This document shows, one piece after another, positions 33,604 through 42,252 of a stretch of 64,000 bases of DNA. The notes under the pieces are model-generated. The model was given only the letters and a program-made list of their open reading frames with translations. It was not told the DNA's origin and made no database searches. The position numbers and the translations under genes are program-made. Source of the DNA: an uncultured Bacteroidia bacterium (lineage in GTDB: Bacteria; Bacteroidota; Bacteroidia; Bacteroidales; ML635J-15). Positions within the stretch are counted from its first letter, which is position 1; each line of letters opens with the position of its first letter. The stretch is taken from NCBI GenBank assembly GCA_902800045.1, contig CADCCZ010000004.1:124001-188000 (forward strand), written 5' to 3'.

Positions 33604-34959
33604 TCAGTTGGTTGTCACTTCGTTCTGTTCCTCTTTTTTCTTTGTGTACAATATCTCGAGCCAGCCGAGTGCGAAGAATGGCAGAAGAGGAATTTTGAAC
33701 CTTACCAAAGCTCCGAAGTTGGAGGTGGAAATACCTATACCTAAAGCCAGCACTATGGAAAATATGAAGCACATGCTTACAAACGGATTGCCAAGTATTT
33801 GCTTGAGCGAATATTTTATTCCAGCCTTGAAGAATACAAATATCGAAAGTAGCAGAAGCACGGTGTTCTCCAGTCCCGACAATAGCATTACCGCGCTGTC
33901 GCTTTCGAAGATGAAAGGCCGGTACAGACCTGCTATTATGGCTTGGGGTCCCATGCTGATGAGGCTGCCTATGGAACCGTCGAAGTTGCCTATGTCGAAA
34001 GCATGTCCCTCGTAGTACTCCTGCTTGAGGTCCTGCTGCGCAACACTCGCTTTTCCAAGCATTGCATCTACATCGCCGAATGAGCCGCCGACATTTTCGC
34101 CTACAAACCTAAGCGCATACATTCCGCCCAGAGCAACTACTAGCACAAGAATTGGCGCCACCACAAACTTGAAAAATGTGCTTTTCACCTTTTTAAGGTA
34201 ACCGCTTCCGAGCCATACCATGCAGGCGGCAATAGAGGCGTAAAGTATGTAAACTTTCAGCTCCATCACTATGTAGGCGCTCAGAAGAAGTCCAAATATG
34301 TTCAAAATGCTGATTTTCCGCCCGAAGAAAATCTTGGCGAAGCACATTATGAAAACAAGGTTGAAAGTAAAGGTAAAGCTGTCCTTCATAAGTGCCGAAC
34401 TCCAGAAACCTGCCGATGGAATAAGCATTATGCAGATGAAGGCAGCCTTGTCACTGCAGTTTATGTTGGTGCGTATGTACTGGAAGAATTTCCAGTTGAG
34501 CAGGAAAAGGAAGAGCGACAGACAGATGTTTTCGGTATAGTAGTTGTTGCCTCCTATAATTGCAAACGGAGACAAAAACCTGTGTACTGCATATCGTGAC
34601 GGGTCGTTAAAGGACGGCGTGTAGGCAATTCCCTCGGCAAGCGTGTTGACGTTGTTGCTGTCGATGGTGTCGAGCATAATCCTGAAATAGGAGGCAGGAT
34701 CCTGGAAAAGGACCTGTCCCAGCCTTTGCGATGCCCAGAAGTAATAATATGTGTCGCCGCCCCAGTTGTAGTAGAAGTCGTAGATGACGGCAAATCCTAG
34801 ACAGCATGCCATCTTGAAGCCGAAGCCGAGGAAGAAATAGCGTCTGGTTTCGTCATCGTTCTTGTACTTGAAGAGCGCGATAAACCACACAATAAGGAAT
34901 GCCAATGCCAAATACCCAATAATAAGGAGTACGCCTTCAAGTGTCAGGAACTTGTGCAT
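33604..34959 (-). CDS. Polytopic inner-membrane protein, unknown function
   Basis: 451 residues with about 10-11 membrane segments. Between segments 2 and 3 is a long loop (NWGGDTYYYFWASQRLGQVLFQDPASYF, ~66-95) with an acidic/aromatic patch, and near 165-190 a PSAGFWSSALMKDSFTF motif. The layout resembles GT-C glycosyltransferases or O-antigen-polymerase-like proteins, but no diagnostic motif convinces me. It shares the minus strand with the e(P4) phosphatase and FtsE-like genes (15 bp from the phosphatase), so an envelope role is likely. Its C-terminal tail is short and charged (KKKEEQNEVTTN). Confidence 0.75.
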   Translation of the reverse strand: MHKFLTLEGVLLIIGYLALAFLIVWFIALFKYKNDDETRRYFFLGFGFKMACCLGFAVIYDFYYNWGGDTYYYFWASQRLGQVLFQDPASYFRIMLDTIDSNNVNTLAEGIAYTPSFNDPSRYAVHRFLSPFAIIGGNNYYTENICLSLFLFLLNWKFFQYIRTNINCSDKAAFICIMLIPSAGFWSSALMKDSFTFTFNLVFIMCFAKIFFGRKISILNIFGLLLSAYIVMELKVYILYASIAACMVWLGSGYLKKVKSTFFKFVVAPILVLVVALGGMYALRFVGENVGGSFGDVDAMLGKASVAQQDLKQEYYEGHAFDIGNFDGSIGSLISMGPQAIIAGLYRPFIFESDSAVMLLSGLENTVLLLLSIFVFFKAGIKYSLKQILGNPFVSMCFIFSIVLALGIGISTSNFGALVRFKIPLLPFFALGWLEILYTKKKEEQNEVTTN

Positions 34960-34974
34960 CGGCCGAAATGAAGT

Positions 34975-35799
34975 TTAGAAGGTTTTGAGAGCGTTGATGC
35001 GGTTCTGGCGGGCGGTCTTTTCCTTGTCGGCGAGAATCGGTTTTTCCCAAGTGCCGTATGTCGGGTTGGGCAGAACAATGTAGCGAGTACCAAGCAAGTC
35101 GATGATTCCGTCGGTTTCCTCGAGCATGTCGCCCTTTGTTTTGCGCTCGTCGAAGATTTCGGAGTGGTCGCCCATATTGTCACCGACAAGCATGATGATT
35201 TCATACTTTTCAGAAACTTTTTCGCGGCGTTCCTTCTTGCAACTCGAAGCATCCTTTTGTTTCATAAGGAAATTTTCGGCAGGAACTTCGGGGAAACCGA
35301 GTTTTTTCATGTTTGCCATCGTAGATTCAAGTTCTTCGGGGTATCGGTTCGAGATGAAGATTATCTCCACGCCGAGCGACTGCGCGTATTTCAAGAAGTC
35401 GATGGCACCAGGAACTTCGGTTGCATCGGCTTTCGATGTCCATATTGCCCAGGTGGAGTCGCTGAACGAAGTTGCTTCGGCTGCCATGTATGCCTCGTAG
35501 TACGAGTTGTCGAGCACAGTCTCGTCGATGTCGAGTACGACGGCGGCAGGCTTGTCGGTTTCTTTTGCCTTCAGATTTTCGGCAAGAGCTACTTTGGCAA
35601 GCTTGTAGGTCTGCAGACAGCAGGCACGGTATTCGGCTGAATGCTGCATCCACAGCGTTGCATTAATAAGATGGTCGCTTTCTCCACATTCGGTGGTTTC
35701 TGCTTGCTTATTGTCAGCTTCTATGTTTTCATTTTTGCATGATGCAAAAAACATAGAAATGCATGATAATGCGATGATGTAGAAAAATATTCTTTTCAT
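34975..35799 (-). CDS. 5'-nucleotidase / acid phosphatase, lipoprotein e(P4) family
   Basis: 274 residues. A lipoprotein signal ends at FFASC (Cys near 21). The HAD-type motif VVLDIDETVLDN (nucleophile Asp) and LVGDNMGDHSEI are present, along with LWMQHSAEYRACCLQ, a sequence characteristic of e(P4) enzymes. Relatives dephosphorylate nucleotides such as NMN at the outer membrane so that the nucleoside can be taken up. The start codon overlaps the FtsE-like stop codon by one base, so expression is coupled. Confidence 0.9.
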   Translation of the reverse strand: MKRIFFYIIALSCISMFFASCKNENIEADNKQAETTECGESDHLINATLWMQHSAEYRACCLQTYKLAKVALAENLKAKETDKPAAVVLDIDETVLDNSYYEAYMAAEATSFSDSTWAIWTSKADATEVPGAIDFLKYAQSLGVEIIFISNRYPEELESTMANMKKLGFPEVPAENFLMKQKDASSCKKERREKVSEKYEIIMLVGDNMGDHSEIFDERKTKGDMLEETDGIIDLLGTRYIVLPNPTYGTWEKPILADKEKTARQNRINALKTF

Positions 35800-36653
35800 T
35801 ATTCTATATTTTCTGATTGAGACTCAACGGATTGCATCTGTACATTATTTTCTGAATTTATTTCTGGCATTTCGCTCCCTGAGCTTGTCGAAGGGGCGGA
35901 TGATTCTGTATCGAAATCCACCACTGGCGTTCCCATGTCGTCAAGGTCATCGATTGCGATTGCAATCTTGTTGTCGCCCTGTTCGGTTACAGTCTGGTTG
36001 CCGAAGGTGTAGATTCTACCTGAATATTTGCGGAAAAATCCGTGGTTGTGAGTTACCATCAGCACAGATTTGCCCGACTGGCTGAGTTTGTAGAGCAAAC
36101 CGACAATCACGTCGGCACTTTCGGGGTCGAGATTGCCTGTAGGCTCGTCGGCAAAGATTATCGGCGGATTGTTGAGCAGTGCGCGTGCCACGCTTACCGA
36201 CTGGCGTTCACCACCCGAAAGCTGTGCAGGCATCGACATCTTCTTGTCAAGCATTCCAACGCTCTTGAGCACCTCGTTTATGCGAGTCTCTATTTCCTGC
36301 TTGTCCTTCCAGCCTGTTGCACGCAGTACAAAACGCAAGTTTTCATACACAGAACGGTCGTTCATCAGTTCAAAGTCCTGGAAAACCATGCCAATCTTGC
36401 GACGCAGCATCGGAATCTTGCTGTTTTTTATCTTCTTGAGGTCGTATCCAACGACACTAACATCGCCTTCGGCTACCGGAAGTTCGCAATACAAGGTCTT
36501 GAGGAGGCTGCTTTTTCCGCTTCCGACCTTTCCTATGAGGTAAACAAACTCGCCGACATTGACATGCATGTTCACGTCCTGCAAAATGAGTTTGTCGTCC
36601 TGATATATGTTCAAGCCCTTGACATCAACGAGCAGAGTGCTATTTTCGTCCAT
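35799..36653 (-). CDS. FtsE-like ABC transporter ATPase with an added C-terminal tail
   Basis: 284 residues. Walker A GKVGSGKSS (41-49), Q-loop FQDFELM, signature LSGGERQSVSVARAL (145-159), Walker B IIFADEPTGNLD (165-176) and H-loop VTHNHG give a complete FtsE/LolD-like ATPase in ~225 residues. The remaining ~60 are acidic and low in complexity and include PSTSSGS (254-260), encoded by a dispersed repeat (35874-35896). No FtsX-type permease is adjacent. Probably involved in cell-wall remodelling at division, if it is true FtsE. ATG 36653 is chosen; the longer frame lacks support. A TACTTTTG -7 box lies at 36679-36686. Confidence 0.85.
   Translation of the reverse strand: MDENSTLLVDVKGLNIYQDDKLILQDVNMHVNVGEFVYLIGKVGSGKSSLLKTLYCELPVAEGDVSVVGYDLKKIKNSKIPMLRRKIGMVFQDFELMNDRSVYENLRFVLRATGWKDKQEIETRINEVLKSVGMLDKKMSMPAQLSGGERQSVSVARALLNNPPIIFADEPTGNLDPESADVIVGLLYKLSQSGKSVLMVTHNHGFFRKYSGRIYTFGNQTVTEQGDNKIAIAIDDLDDMGTPVVDFDTESSAPSTSSGSEMPEINSENNVQMQSVESQSENIE
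35874..35896. repeat. CTGAGCTTGTCGAAGGG element inside the ftsE-like gene
   Basis: Shares TGAGCTTGTCGAAGGG and the preceding GCTCC with 27413-27436 but lies within a coding frame, where it encodes PSTSSGS. Confidence 0.75.
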
Positions 36654-36764
36654 AAATATTTTTGTATAAGTGAGTTTACAAAAGTAGTATTCGCGCCACA
36701 AATATACGCAACATTATGATTGATAGTAATAAACAACATCGTGTTAATTAAAAGAGGTATTGCA

Positions 36765-36797
36765 TTTGTTTTGGGCTTTACAAAAAGCATACCTTTG
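36765..36797 (+). promoter_or_regulatory. Promoter of the giant TPR gene
   Basis: TTTG (36765-36768), 21 bp, TACCTTTG (36790-36797). The ATG lies 66 bp downstream, leaving a 5' leader of about 55-60 nt. Confidence 0.7.
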
Positions 36798-36862
36798 ATT
36801 TTTGATAAATTTGGACAATATTGTATTGATAGACACGTTATTATAAAAATATTACTGTGTAT

Positions 36863-39800
36863 ATGAGACTAAGGAACATAGCAATTTTGCTTCTTATCCT
36901 GTGTGCGACCTTTGCCGCCACGGCGCAGAAGACCATGAAATACACTGGCGCGGAATATTCCTATCGCGAGGCCAAGGACTTGTACGACAAGGGAATGTAT
37001 GTGTCGGCGCAGAACGAATTTTTCAAGATAATGAATAGCACCGACATCGACAATTCTAAATATCGCGACGATGCTGCTTTCTACTTCGCAATGTGCTCGA
37101 TGCATGTATTCAACCGTGATGCCGAGTATCAGCTCAACAATTTTGCCGTCAGCCATCCCGAAAGCGACAACATCAATGAGGCTTCGTTTGCGATGGCAAA
37201 CGTCTATTACCGCGACAAGAAGTACAAGAATGCCCTTGCATGGTACAAGCGCGTGCAATATACCGAACTCAACGAGGAGGACCAGACCGAATATTTCTTC
37301 AAGAAAGGTCACTGCCTGTTTGCCCGCAAGGACTTCGACGAGGCTGCAAAGGCATTCTACGAGATCAAGGACCGCGACGGTCTGTATGGAACTATGTCAC
37401 TTTACTTCTATTCGCACATAAAATACATCAGCGAGCAGTACCAGACTGCACTCATCGGATTTAAGAAATTGCAGAACCATCCTACATTCTCATCGATTGT
37501 GCCGTTCTATATCTTGCAGATCTACTACATGCAGGAAGACTACAATTCGGTTGTTGAATATGCCGCAGAACACGGTGAGGACTTTGTGGGTGCCGCACCC
37601 GAAAATGCAAAGATTGTCGGTCTGTCGTATGTGCGCACAAAGAAATACGCCGAGGCAATTCCTTATCTGAAACGCTACATGGAGGCTAACTCGTCGGCTA
37701 CCGACTTCGACTACTACGAACTTGGTTACGCACAGTATTCCACTGGTCAGTACGACGAGGCAGCAAAGAATTTCGGAAAGATTACACGCACCAAGGATAC
37801 CATCGGTCAGAATGCATCGTACCTTATGGGTGCCTGCTGTCTGAAGACTGGCAAGAAACTCGAAGCTCGCAGGGCTTTCGAGACAGCATCGCTTTACAAC
37901 TATAATCCTATCATAAAGGAAGATGCTCTGTTCAACTTTGCACAACTTTGCTTCGAATTGTCGCTGTCGCCGTTCAACGAAGCGATAAGCGCATTCACGA
38001 GGTACATTAAGGAATATCCGAATAGCCCGCGCACCGAAGCAGCCTATGACTATCTGCTTGATGCCTTCATGAGCGCAAAAAACTACCAACGAGCAATTGC
38101 AACCATCGAAAGCCTTGACTACAAGAATTCGAAGGTCGATATGGCATATCAGCGTCTGACCTACATACGCGGACAGGAATTGTTCATCTCGCAGAAATAT
38201 GCCGATGCAATAGACATGTTTGACAAGTCGATTGCCAACGGCAAGTACAACCGCGACCTTGAAGCTCTCTCACACTACTGGAAGGCCGAGGCTAACTACA
38301 GGCTTGGCAACGTAGATGTGGCGGTTGACCAATTCAAGGAGTTTGTAAATTCAATAGGTTCGATAAATCTCGAAGAGTACGGACGTGCGCACTATAATCT
38401 GGGTTATGCATATTTCGACAAGAAGCAATACACAGTTGCAAATTCATGGTTCCGCAAGTACGAGAAGATTGCCGATACTACTGAAAACGTTGTCATCAAC
38501 GACACTTACAACCGTATCGCCGACTGCTACTACATAAACCGCGACTTTACTGCCGCATCCGAATATTACAAGAAAGCAGTGAATATTGGTATGGTTGAGA
38601 CCGACTACAGCTTATACCAGTTATCGCTTACATACGGCGGTCTTAAGATGTCAAACGAGAAGATTGGAGCCTTGCAGCGTCTGCTTCGCGAATATCCCAA
38701 TTCGGAATACGCCAGCAATGCTATGTTCGGAATTGCCCGTGCATACCAGACCGACCTAAATATTGAGGATTCGGCAAAGTACTACTACGAGATGCTCATA
38801 GCAGAATATCCGCATTCGGCAAACAAGAGTACCGCACTTTCGAGCCTTGGCGCAATCGAGTTCAACCGCCGTCATTTCGACAATGCGCTTAACTACTACA
38901 AGCAGGTAATTTCGGAGTTCCCCGGAACCGAAGATGCCAGCAGTGCCAACGATATGATTAAGTCGATTTACCTTGAACTCGACAAGCCTGACGCTTACAT
39001 CGAGTACGCAAACAGCGAAGGTTCGGGTGTGGAAATCAGTCGCGACGAGCAGGATGAAATAATCTGGCTTGCAGCAAAGAAACTCTACATCGACAAGAAA
39101 TACCGCGATGCACTCAACTCGATTACAAAGTATCTGGGTGAATTCCCCAAGGGCAAGTACGTTATAGAGGCCAACTACTACAAGGCAGAATTGCATTTCT
39201 ACTTTGACGAGAAGGACGATGCTTTGAGAAGTTACCGAGTAGTTGCCGATGCTCCTACAAACAGCTATACCGAAGAAAGCACCTTAAAGTCGGCGTCGTT
39301 GCTTTTCGACAAGGAAAACTGGGAAGACTCCTATAATTATTATAACAAGCTGTTCCCGATTGCCGAAAACAAATCGACCAAGCAGGTGGCTGCCCTCGGT
39401 CGTCTGCGCTGTGCCTACAATGCCAAGAATTACGACAATGTGATTACGGCGGCACAGGACGTAATCGACAGCGACAGGTCCAACGAGGAGAATGTCCGTG
39501 AGGCACAGTACAAGATGGCAAAGGCTTTCTATGCTAAGGACAACAAGTCGCGTGCATTGTCGCTCTACGAAAAACTTTCGCAGGAAGTCGTAAGCTACGA
39601 AGGTGCCGAATCGAAGTTCATGACGGCATCAATCAACTACGCCAACGGCAACGACAGCATAGCCGAGGAAATTATCTACGACTTTGCACAGTCGAGCACG
39701 CCACACGCCTACTGGCTGGCGAAGAGCTACATACTTCTGGCTCAGATTTATTTCGACGAAGAGGACATTTTCTCGGCAAAGCACACCTTGCAGTCGGTGC

Positions 39801-40066
39801 TTAGCAACTACGACAACGAGACCGATGGCATAAAGGACGAGGCGCAGGAGAAATTGTCGGCAATATTCGAGGCCGAGGAAACCGCCCGTCAGGAAGAAGA
39901 AATGCTGAAACTTAAGATAAATCTTGTGGAAGATGATTCGGAAGACGGACTGTTCCCCGACGAGGATTTTGAAATACAGATGCCCGAAGACGAATTGCCG
40001 CAGGAGGAAAATAACGCTCCAGTAATTGAACTCAAAGAAGATTCGGAAGAGAAAACTAACGAATAA
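36863..40066 (+). CDS. Large TPR-repeat periplasmic/envelope protein
   Basis: 1067 residues: signal peptide (MRLRNIAILLLILCATFAATAQ) followed by ~25 tetratricopeptide-like units, e.g. AYYQL-type repeats with A-x-YY and P..S..A..A patterns spaced 34-36 residues. The last ~70 residues are very acidic (DEDFEIQMPEDELPQEENN). It is a protein-binding scaffold, exported. The outer-membrane barrel gene starts 2 bp after its stop codon, so the pair surely works together, perhaps in envelope assembly; no substrate can be named. The ATG at 36863 is used; a GTG 6 bp upstream is less likely. Confidence 0.85.
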   Translation: MRLRNIAILLLILCATFAATAQKTMKYTGAEYSYREAKDLYDKGMYVSAQNEFFKIMNSTDIDNSKYRDDAAFYFAMCSMHVFNRDAEYQLNNFAVSHPESDNINEASFAMANVYYRDKKYKNALAWYKRVQYTELNEEDQTEYFFKKGHCLFARKDFDEAAKAFYEIKDRDGLYGTMSLYFYSHIKYISEQYQTALIGFKKLQNHPTFSSIVPFYILQIYYMQEDYNSVVEYAAEHGEDFVGAAPENAKIVGLSYVRTKKYAEAIPYLKRYMEANSSATDFDYYELGYAQYSTGQYDEAAKNFGKITRTKDTIGQNASYLMGACCLKTGKKLEARRAFETASLYNYNPIIKEDALFNFAQLCFELSLSPFNEAISAFTRYIKEYPNSPRTEAAYDYLLDAFMSAKNYQRAIATIESLDYKNSKVDMAYQRLTYIRGQELFISQKYADAIDMFDKSIANGKYNRDLEALSHYWKAEANYRLGNVDVAVDQFKEFVNSIGSINLEEYGRAHYNLGYAYFDKKQYTVANSWFRKYEKIADTTENVVINDTYNRIADCYYINRDFTAASEYYKKAVNIGMVETDYSLYQLSLTYGGLKMSNEKIGALQRLLREYPNSEYASNAMFGIARAYQTDLNIEDSAKYYYEMLIAEYPHSANKSTALSSLGAIEFNRRHFDNALNYYKQVISEFPGTEDASSANDMIKSIYLELDKPDAYIEYANSEGSGVEISRDEQDEIIWLAAKKLYIDKKYRDALNSITKYLGEFPKGKYVIEANYYKAELHFYFDEKDDALRSYRVVADAPTNSYTEESTLKSASLLFDKENWEDSYNYYNKLFPIAENKSTKQVAALGRLRCAYNAKNYDNVITAAQDVIDSDRSNEENVREAQYKMAKAFYAKDNKSRALSLYEKLSQEVVSYEGAESKFMTASINYANGNDSIAEEIIYDFAQSSTPHAYWLAKSYILLAQIYFDEEDIFSAKHTLQSVLSNYDNETDGIKDEAQEKLSAIFEAEETARQEEEMLKLKINLVEDDSEDGLFPDEDFEIQMPEDELPQEENNAPVIELKEDSEEKTNE

Positions 40067-40068
40067 AC

Positions 40069-41829
40069 ATGGAAACGATGAGAAAACTTAGCTATATGAA
40101 ATATTTGACCTTGCTGATTGCCTTTGCTGTCGCTGCTGGCAGCCTAATGGCACAAGAGGACAACAATACGCTCGAGGAGCAGACCGTAGTAATTTACAAC
40201 GAGTATTCGCCGGTGCTGAAGGACGCAAGCCGAATACAGAGCCTCCCAGTAATTGCCGACACGATTAAGGTAGAACCGAAATTCGAGTATTCGGTAATGC
40301 CAACAATGTACCGTACAACGTTCACGCCGAGCAAGATACCGGCAGCAACCGTAAAGGGCGAAGCACTGAAGCCGCTCAACACAGGTTTCGTAAAACTTGG
40401 CTACGGAAACTACATTTCGCCATTTGCCGAGTTGTATATCAACTCGAAACGCCAGAAGAACTATTCGGTAGGTATAATGGCGCATCATCATTCATCGTTC
40501 GGTAAAATCAAGAACTACCTCAACCAGAAGATTTATTCGGGCTACGACGACAGTAACATCGAGGCTTTTGGAAAGAAAATATTTGCAAAGTCGGTGCTGT
40601 CGGGAAAGGTTTATTTCTCGTCGAACGGAATCTGCTACTACGGCTACGACCCGAAAGTTTATGGCAATACCGATACTATCAACTGGGATACTTTCGATTA
40701 CGTAAATACCCGCGATGAGGTCGAAAAACAGCGTTTCAACCGTGTAGGTGCCAATATGGCAATCGAATCGCAGCAGACAGGCCGTAAGCACTGGAACTAT
40801 AAGTTTGGTGCTGGCTATCAGTACTTCTTTACCAAGACCAAGGAATGGCAGCATAAGGTTGATGTTGTTGCAAATATAGGTCGTTCGGTGAAAAACGCTA
40901 GCTACGGACTCGACATTGACTACTTGTTCAATGCCAACAAGATTTCGTGGTTTACTTATACTAATAATGATATGTTTATTAATCCAGAACCATATTTCCG
41001 TTTCGAGAACGAAAAATGGAATCTAAAAGCTGGAGCTAATTTGGTTTATAGTGTTGGTAGTACTAATAAATTTTATATATATCCCGATGTATATGCACAA
41101 CTGAATATCAGCAATACTTTGCTACCATATATTAGCTATGGCGGACATTTGGAGAACACTAACCTAGAGTATCTTTCTACCATAAATCCATTTGTAATTA
41201 GTTTTCCTTCTGTTAACACAAGTTATCAGCACGAAGCTAATTTGGGTATAAAAGCCATAATCAGCAAAAAGATATACCTTCACTTAAATGCCAATTACTC
41301 ACATATCGACAAGATGGGATTCTTTGTAAATGATACCCTAGAACCGTTGCACAACAAGTTCAGAATGGAATATATGGATGTTGACAGGATTGGTGCATAC
41401 GCCGAACTTTCGATGCGCGAGCTTGCTCCGGGACTTGACATTATGCTGAAGGCGCATTACTATTATTATATCAAGTTGGGCGCCCCGAATATACTTAATT
41501 CTCCCAAAATTGCCGATGCACGTCCGTGGCAGATGCCCGATTTGGATGTAAGTTTGAGGGCTTCGTACCGTCTCACCAACAAGATTTCGTTCGGTTTGGA
41601 AGGCTATTTCCTGAACAGATGCTATGCAAAGGAATATGTCGAAGGTGTAATGTTTGCCAAGAAGATGAAGGCAGTGGTTGATGTAAACCTCTTCGGAGAA
41701 TACAAGTTCGACGACAATTTCAGTGCATTCCTCTATCTCAACAACATTGCTTGCCAGCGCTACTACATTTGGAACAATTACCGCGCACAGGGATTCAATG
41801 CGATGATAGGGTTGACTTATATGTTTTAA
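40069..41829 (+). CDS. Outer-membrane beta-barrel protein paired with the TPR protein
   Basis: 586 residues: signal peptide ending SLMAQ, a short periplasmic N-terminal stretch (VVIYNEYSPVLKDASRIQSLPV) and then a barrel of alternating strands ending AMIGLTYMF with a terminal Phe, as BAM substrates do. The N-terminal stretch and barrel style resemble a TonB-receptor barrel without a plug. It is translationally adjacent to the giant TPR gene. Bases ~40960-41340 are distinctly more AT-rich, with different codon use, than the rest of the gene, which may be a recombined segment. An intergenic repeat begins at the stop codon. Confidence 0.8.
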   Translation: METMRKLSYMKYLTLLIAFAVAAGSLMAQEDNNTLEEQTVVIYNEYSPVLKDASRIQSLPVIADTIKVEPKFEYSVMPTMYRTTFTPSKIPAATVKGEALKPLNTGFVKLGYGNYISPFAELYINSKRQKNYSVGIMAHHHSSFGKIKNYLNQKIYSGYDDSNIEAFGKKIFAKSVLSGKVYFSSNGICYYGYDPKVYGNTDTINWDTFDYVNTRDEVEKQRFNRVGANMAIESQQTGRKHWNYKFGAGYQYFFTKTKEWQHKVDVVANIGRSVKNASYGLDIDYLFNANKISWFTYTNNDMFINPEPYFRFENEKWNLKAGANLVYSVGSTNKFYIYPDVYAQLNISNTLLPYISYGGHLENTNLEYLSTINPFVISFPSVNTSYQHEANLGIKAIISKKIYLHLNANYSHIDKMGFFVNDTLEPLHNKFRMEYMDVDRIGAYAELSMRELAPGLDIMLKAHYYYYIKLGAPNILNSPKIADARPWQMPDLDVSLRASYRLTNKISFGLEGYFLNRCYAKEYVEGVMFAKKMKAVVDVNLFGEYKFDDNFSAFLYLNNIACQRYYIWNNYRAQGFNAMIGLTYMF

Positions 41830-41879
41830 TGGACAATTGACAATTGACAATGGACAATTGACAATGAACAATTGATAAT
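41829..41879. repeat. GGACAATTGACAATTGACAATG repeat block
   Basis: Five 10-mers alternating GGACAATTGA, CAATTGACAA and variants, starting at the stop codon of the barrel gene. Same family as 15071-15110. Confidence 0.8.
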
Positions 41880-41953
41880 CATTGATTTATCAATCTTTAT
41901 CTTGGCTTTGTTAATCATCAAATTGCCGAATAAATAAACATTTCAAAAAACTT

Positions 41954-41984
41954 TTTGCAATTTACAAAATTTGTTGTACTTTTG
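41954..41984 (+). promoter_or_regulatory. Promoter of the initiator tRNA
   Basis: TTTG (41954-41957), 19 bp, TACTTTTG (41977-41984), 9 bp before the mature 5' end. Confidence 0.75.
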
Positions 41985-41993
41985 CAGCGCAAT

Positions 41994-42066
<73 letters not shown>

Positions 42067-42070
42067 CTAT

Positions 42071-42102
42071 AAAAAGAATGTCAATCGACATTCTTTTTTT
42101 TT
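42071..42102 (+). terminator. Terminator of the tRNA-fMet gene
   Basis: AAAAAGAATGTC pairs with GACATTCTTTTT around AATC and runs into a T-tract. Confidence 0.85.
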
Positions 42103-42252
42103 ATACCTTTTGTCGAAAATTATGCCGAATAACATTGTTTTCCTTTTTATGCGAAATGGGAAAAATGCTTATTTTGCAAAAAATTTTTTTGTGAAACGGG
42201 GTGTTTTGCCTTTCACATCCGATGGCAAAATGCTGTGACACTTTTTTTTGAA

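Noticed and set aside
34298..34540. Small basic protein antisense to the membrane-protein gene
   Set aside because: Lies fully within the minus-strand membrane-protein gene, with no independent support.
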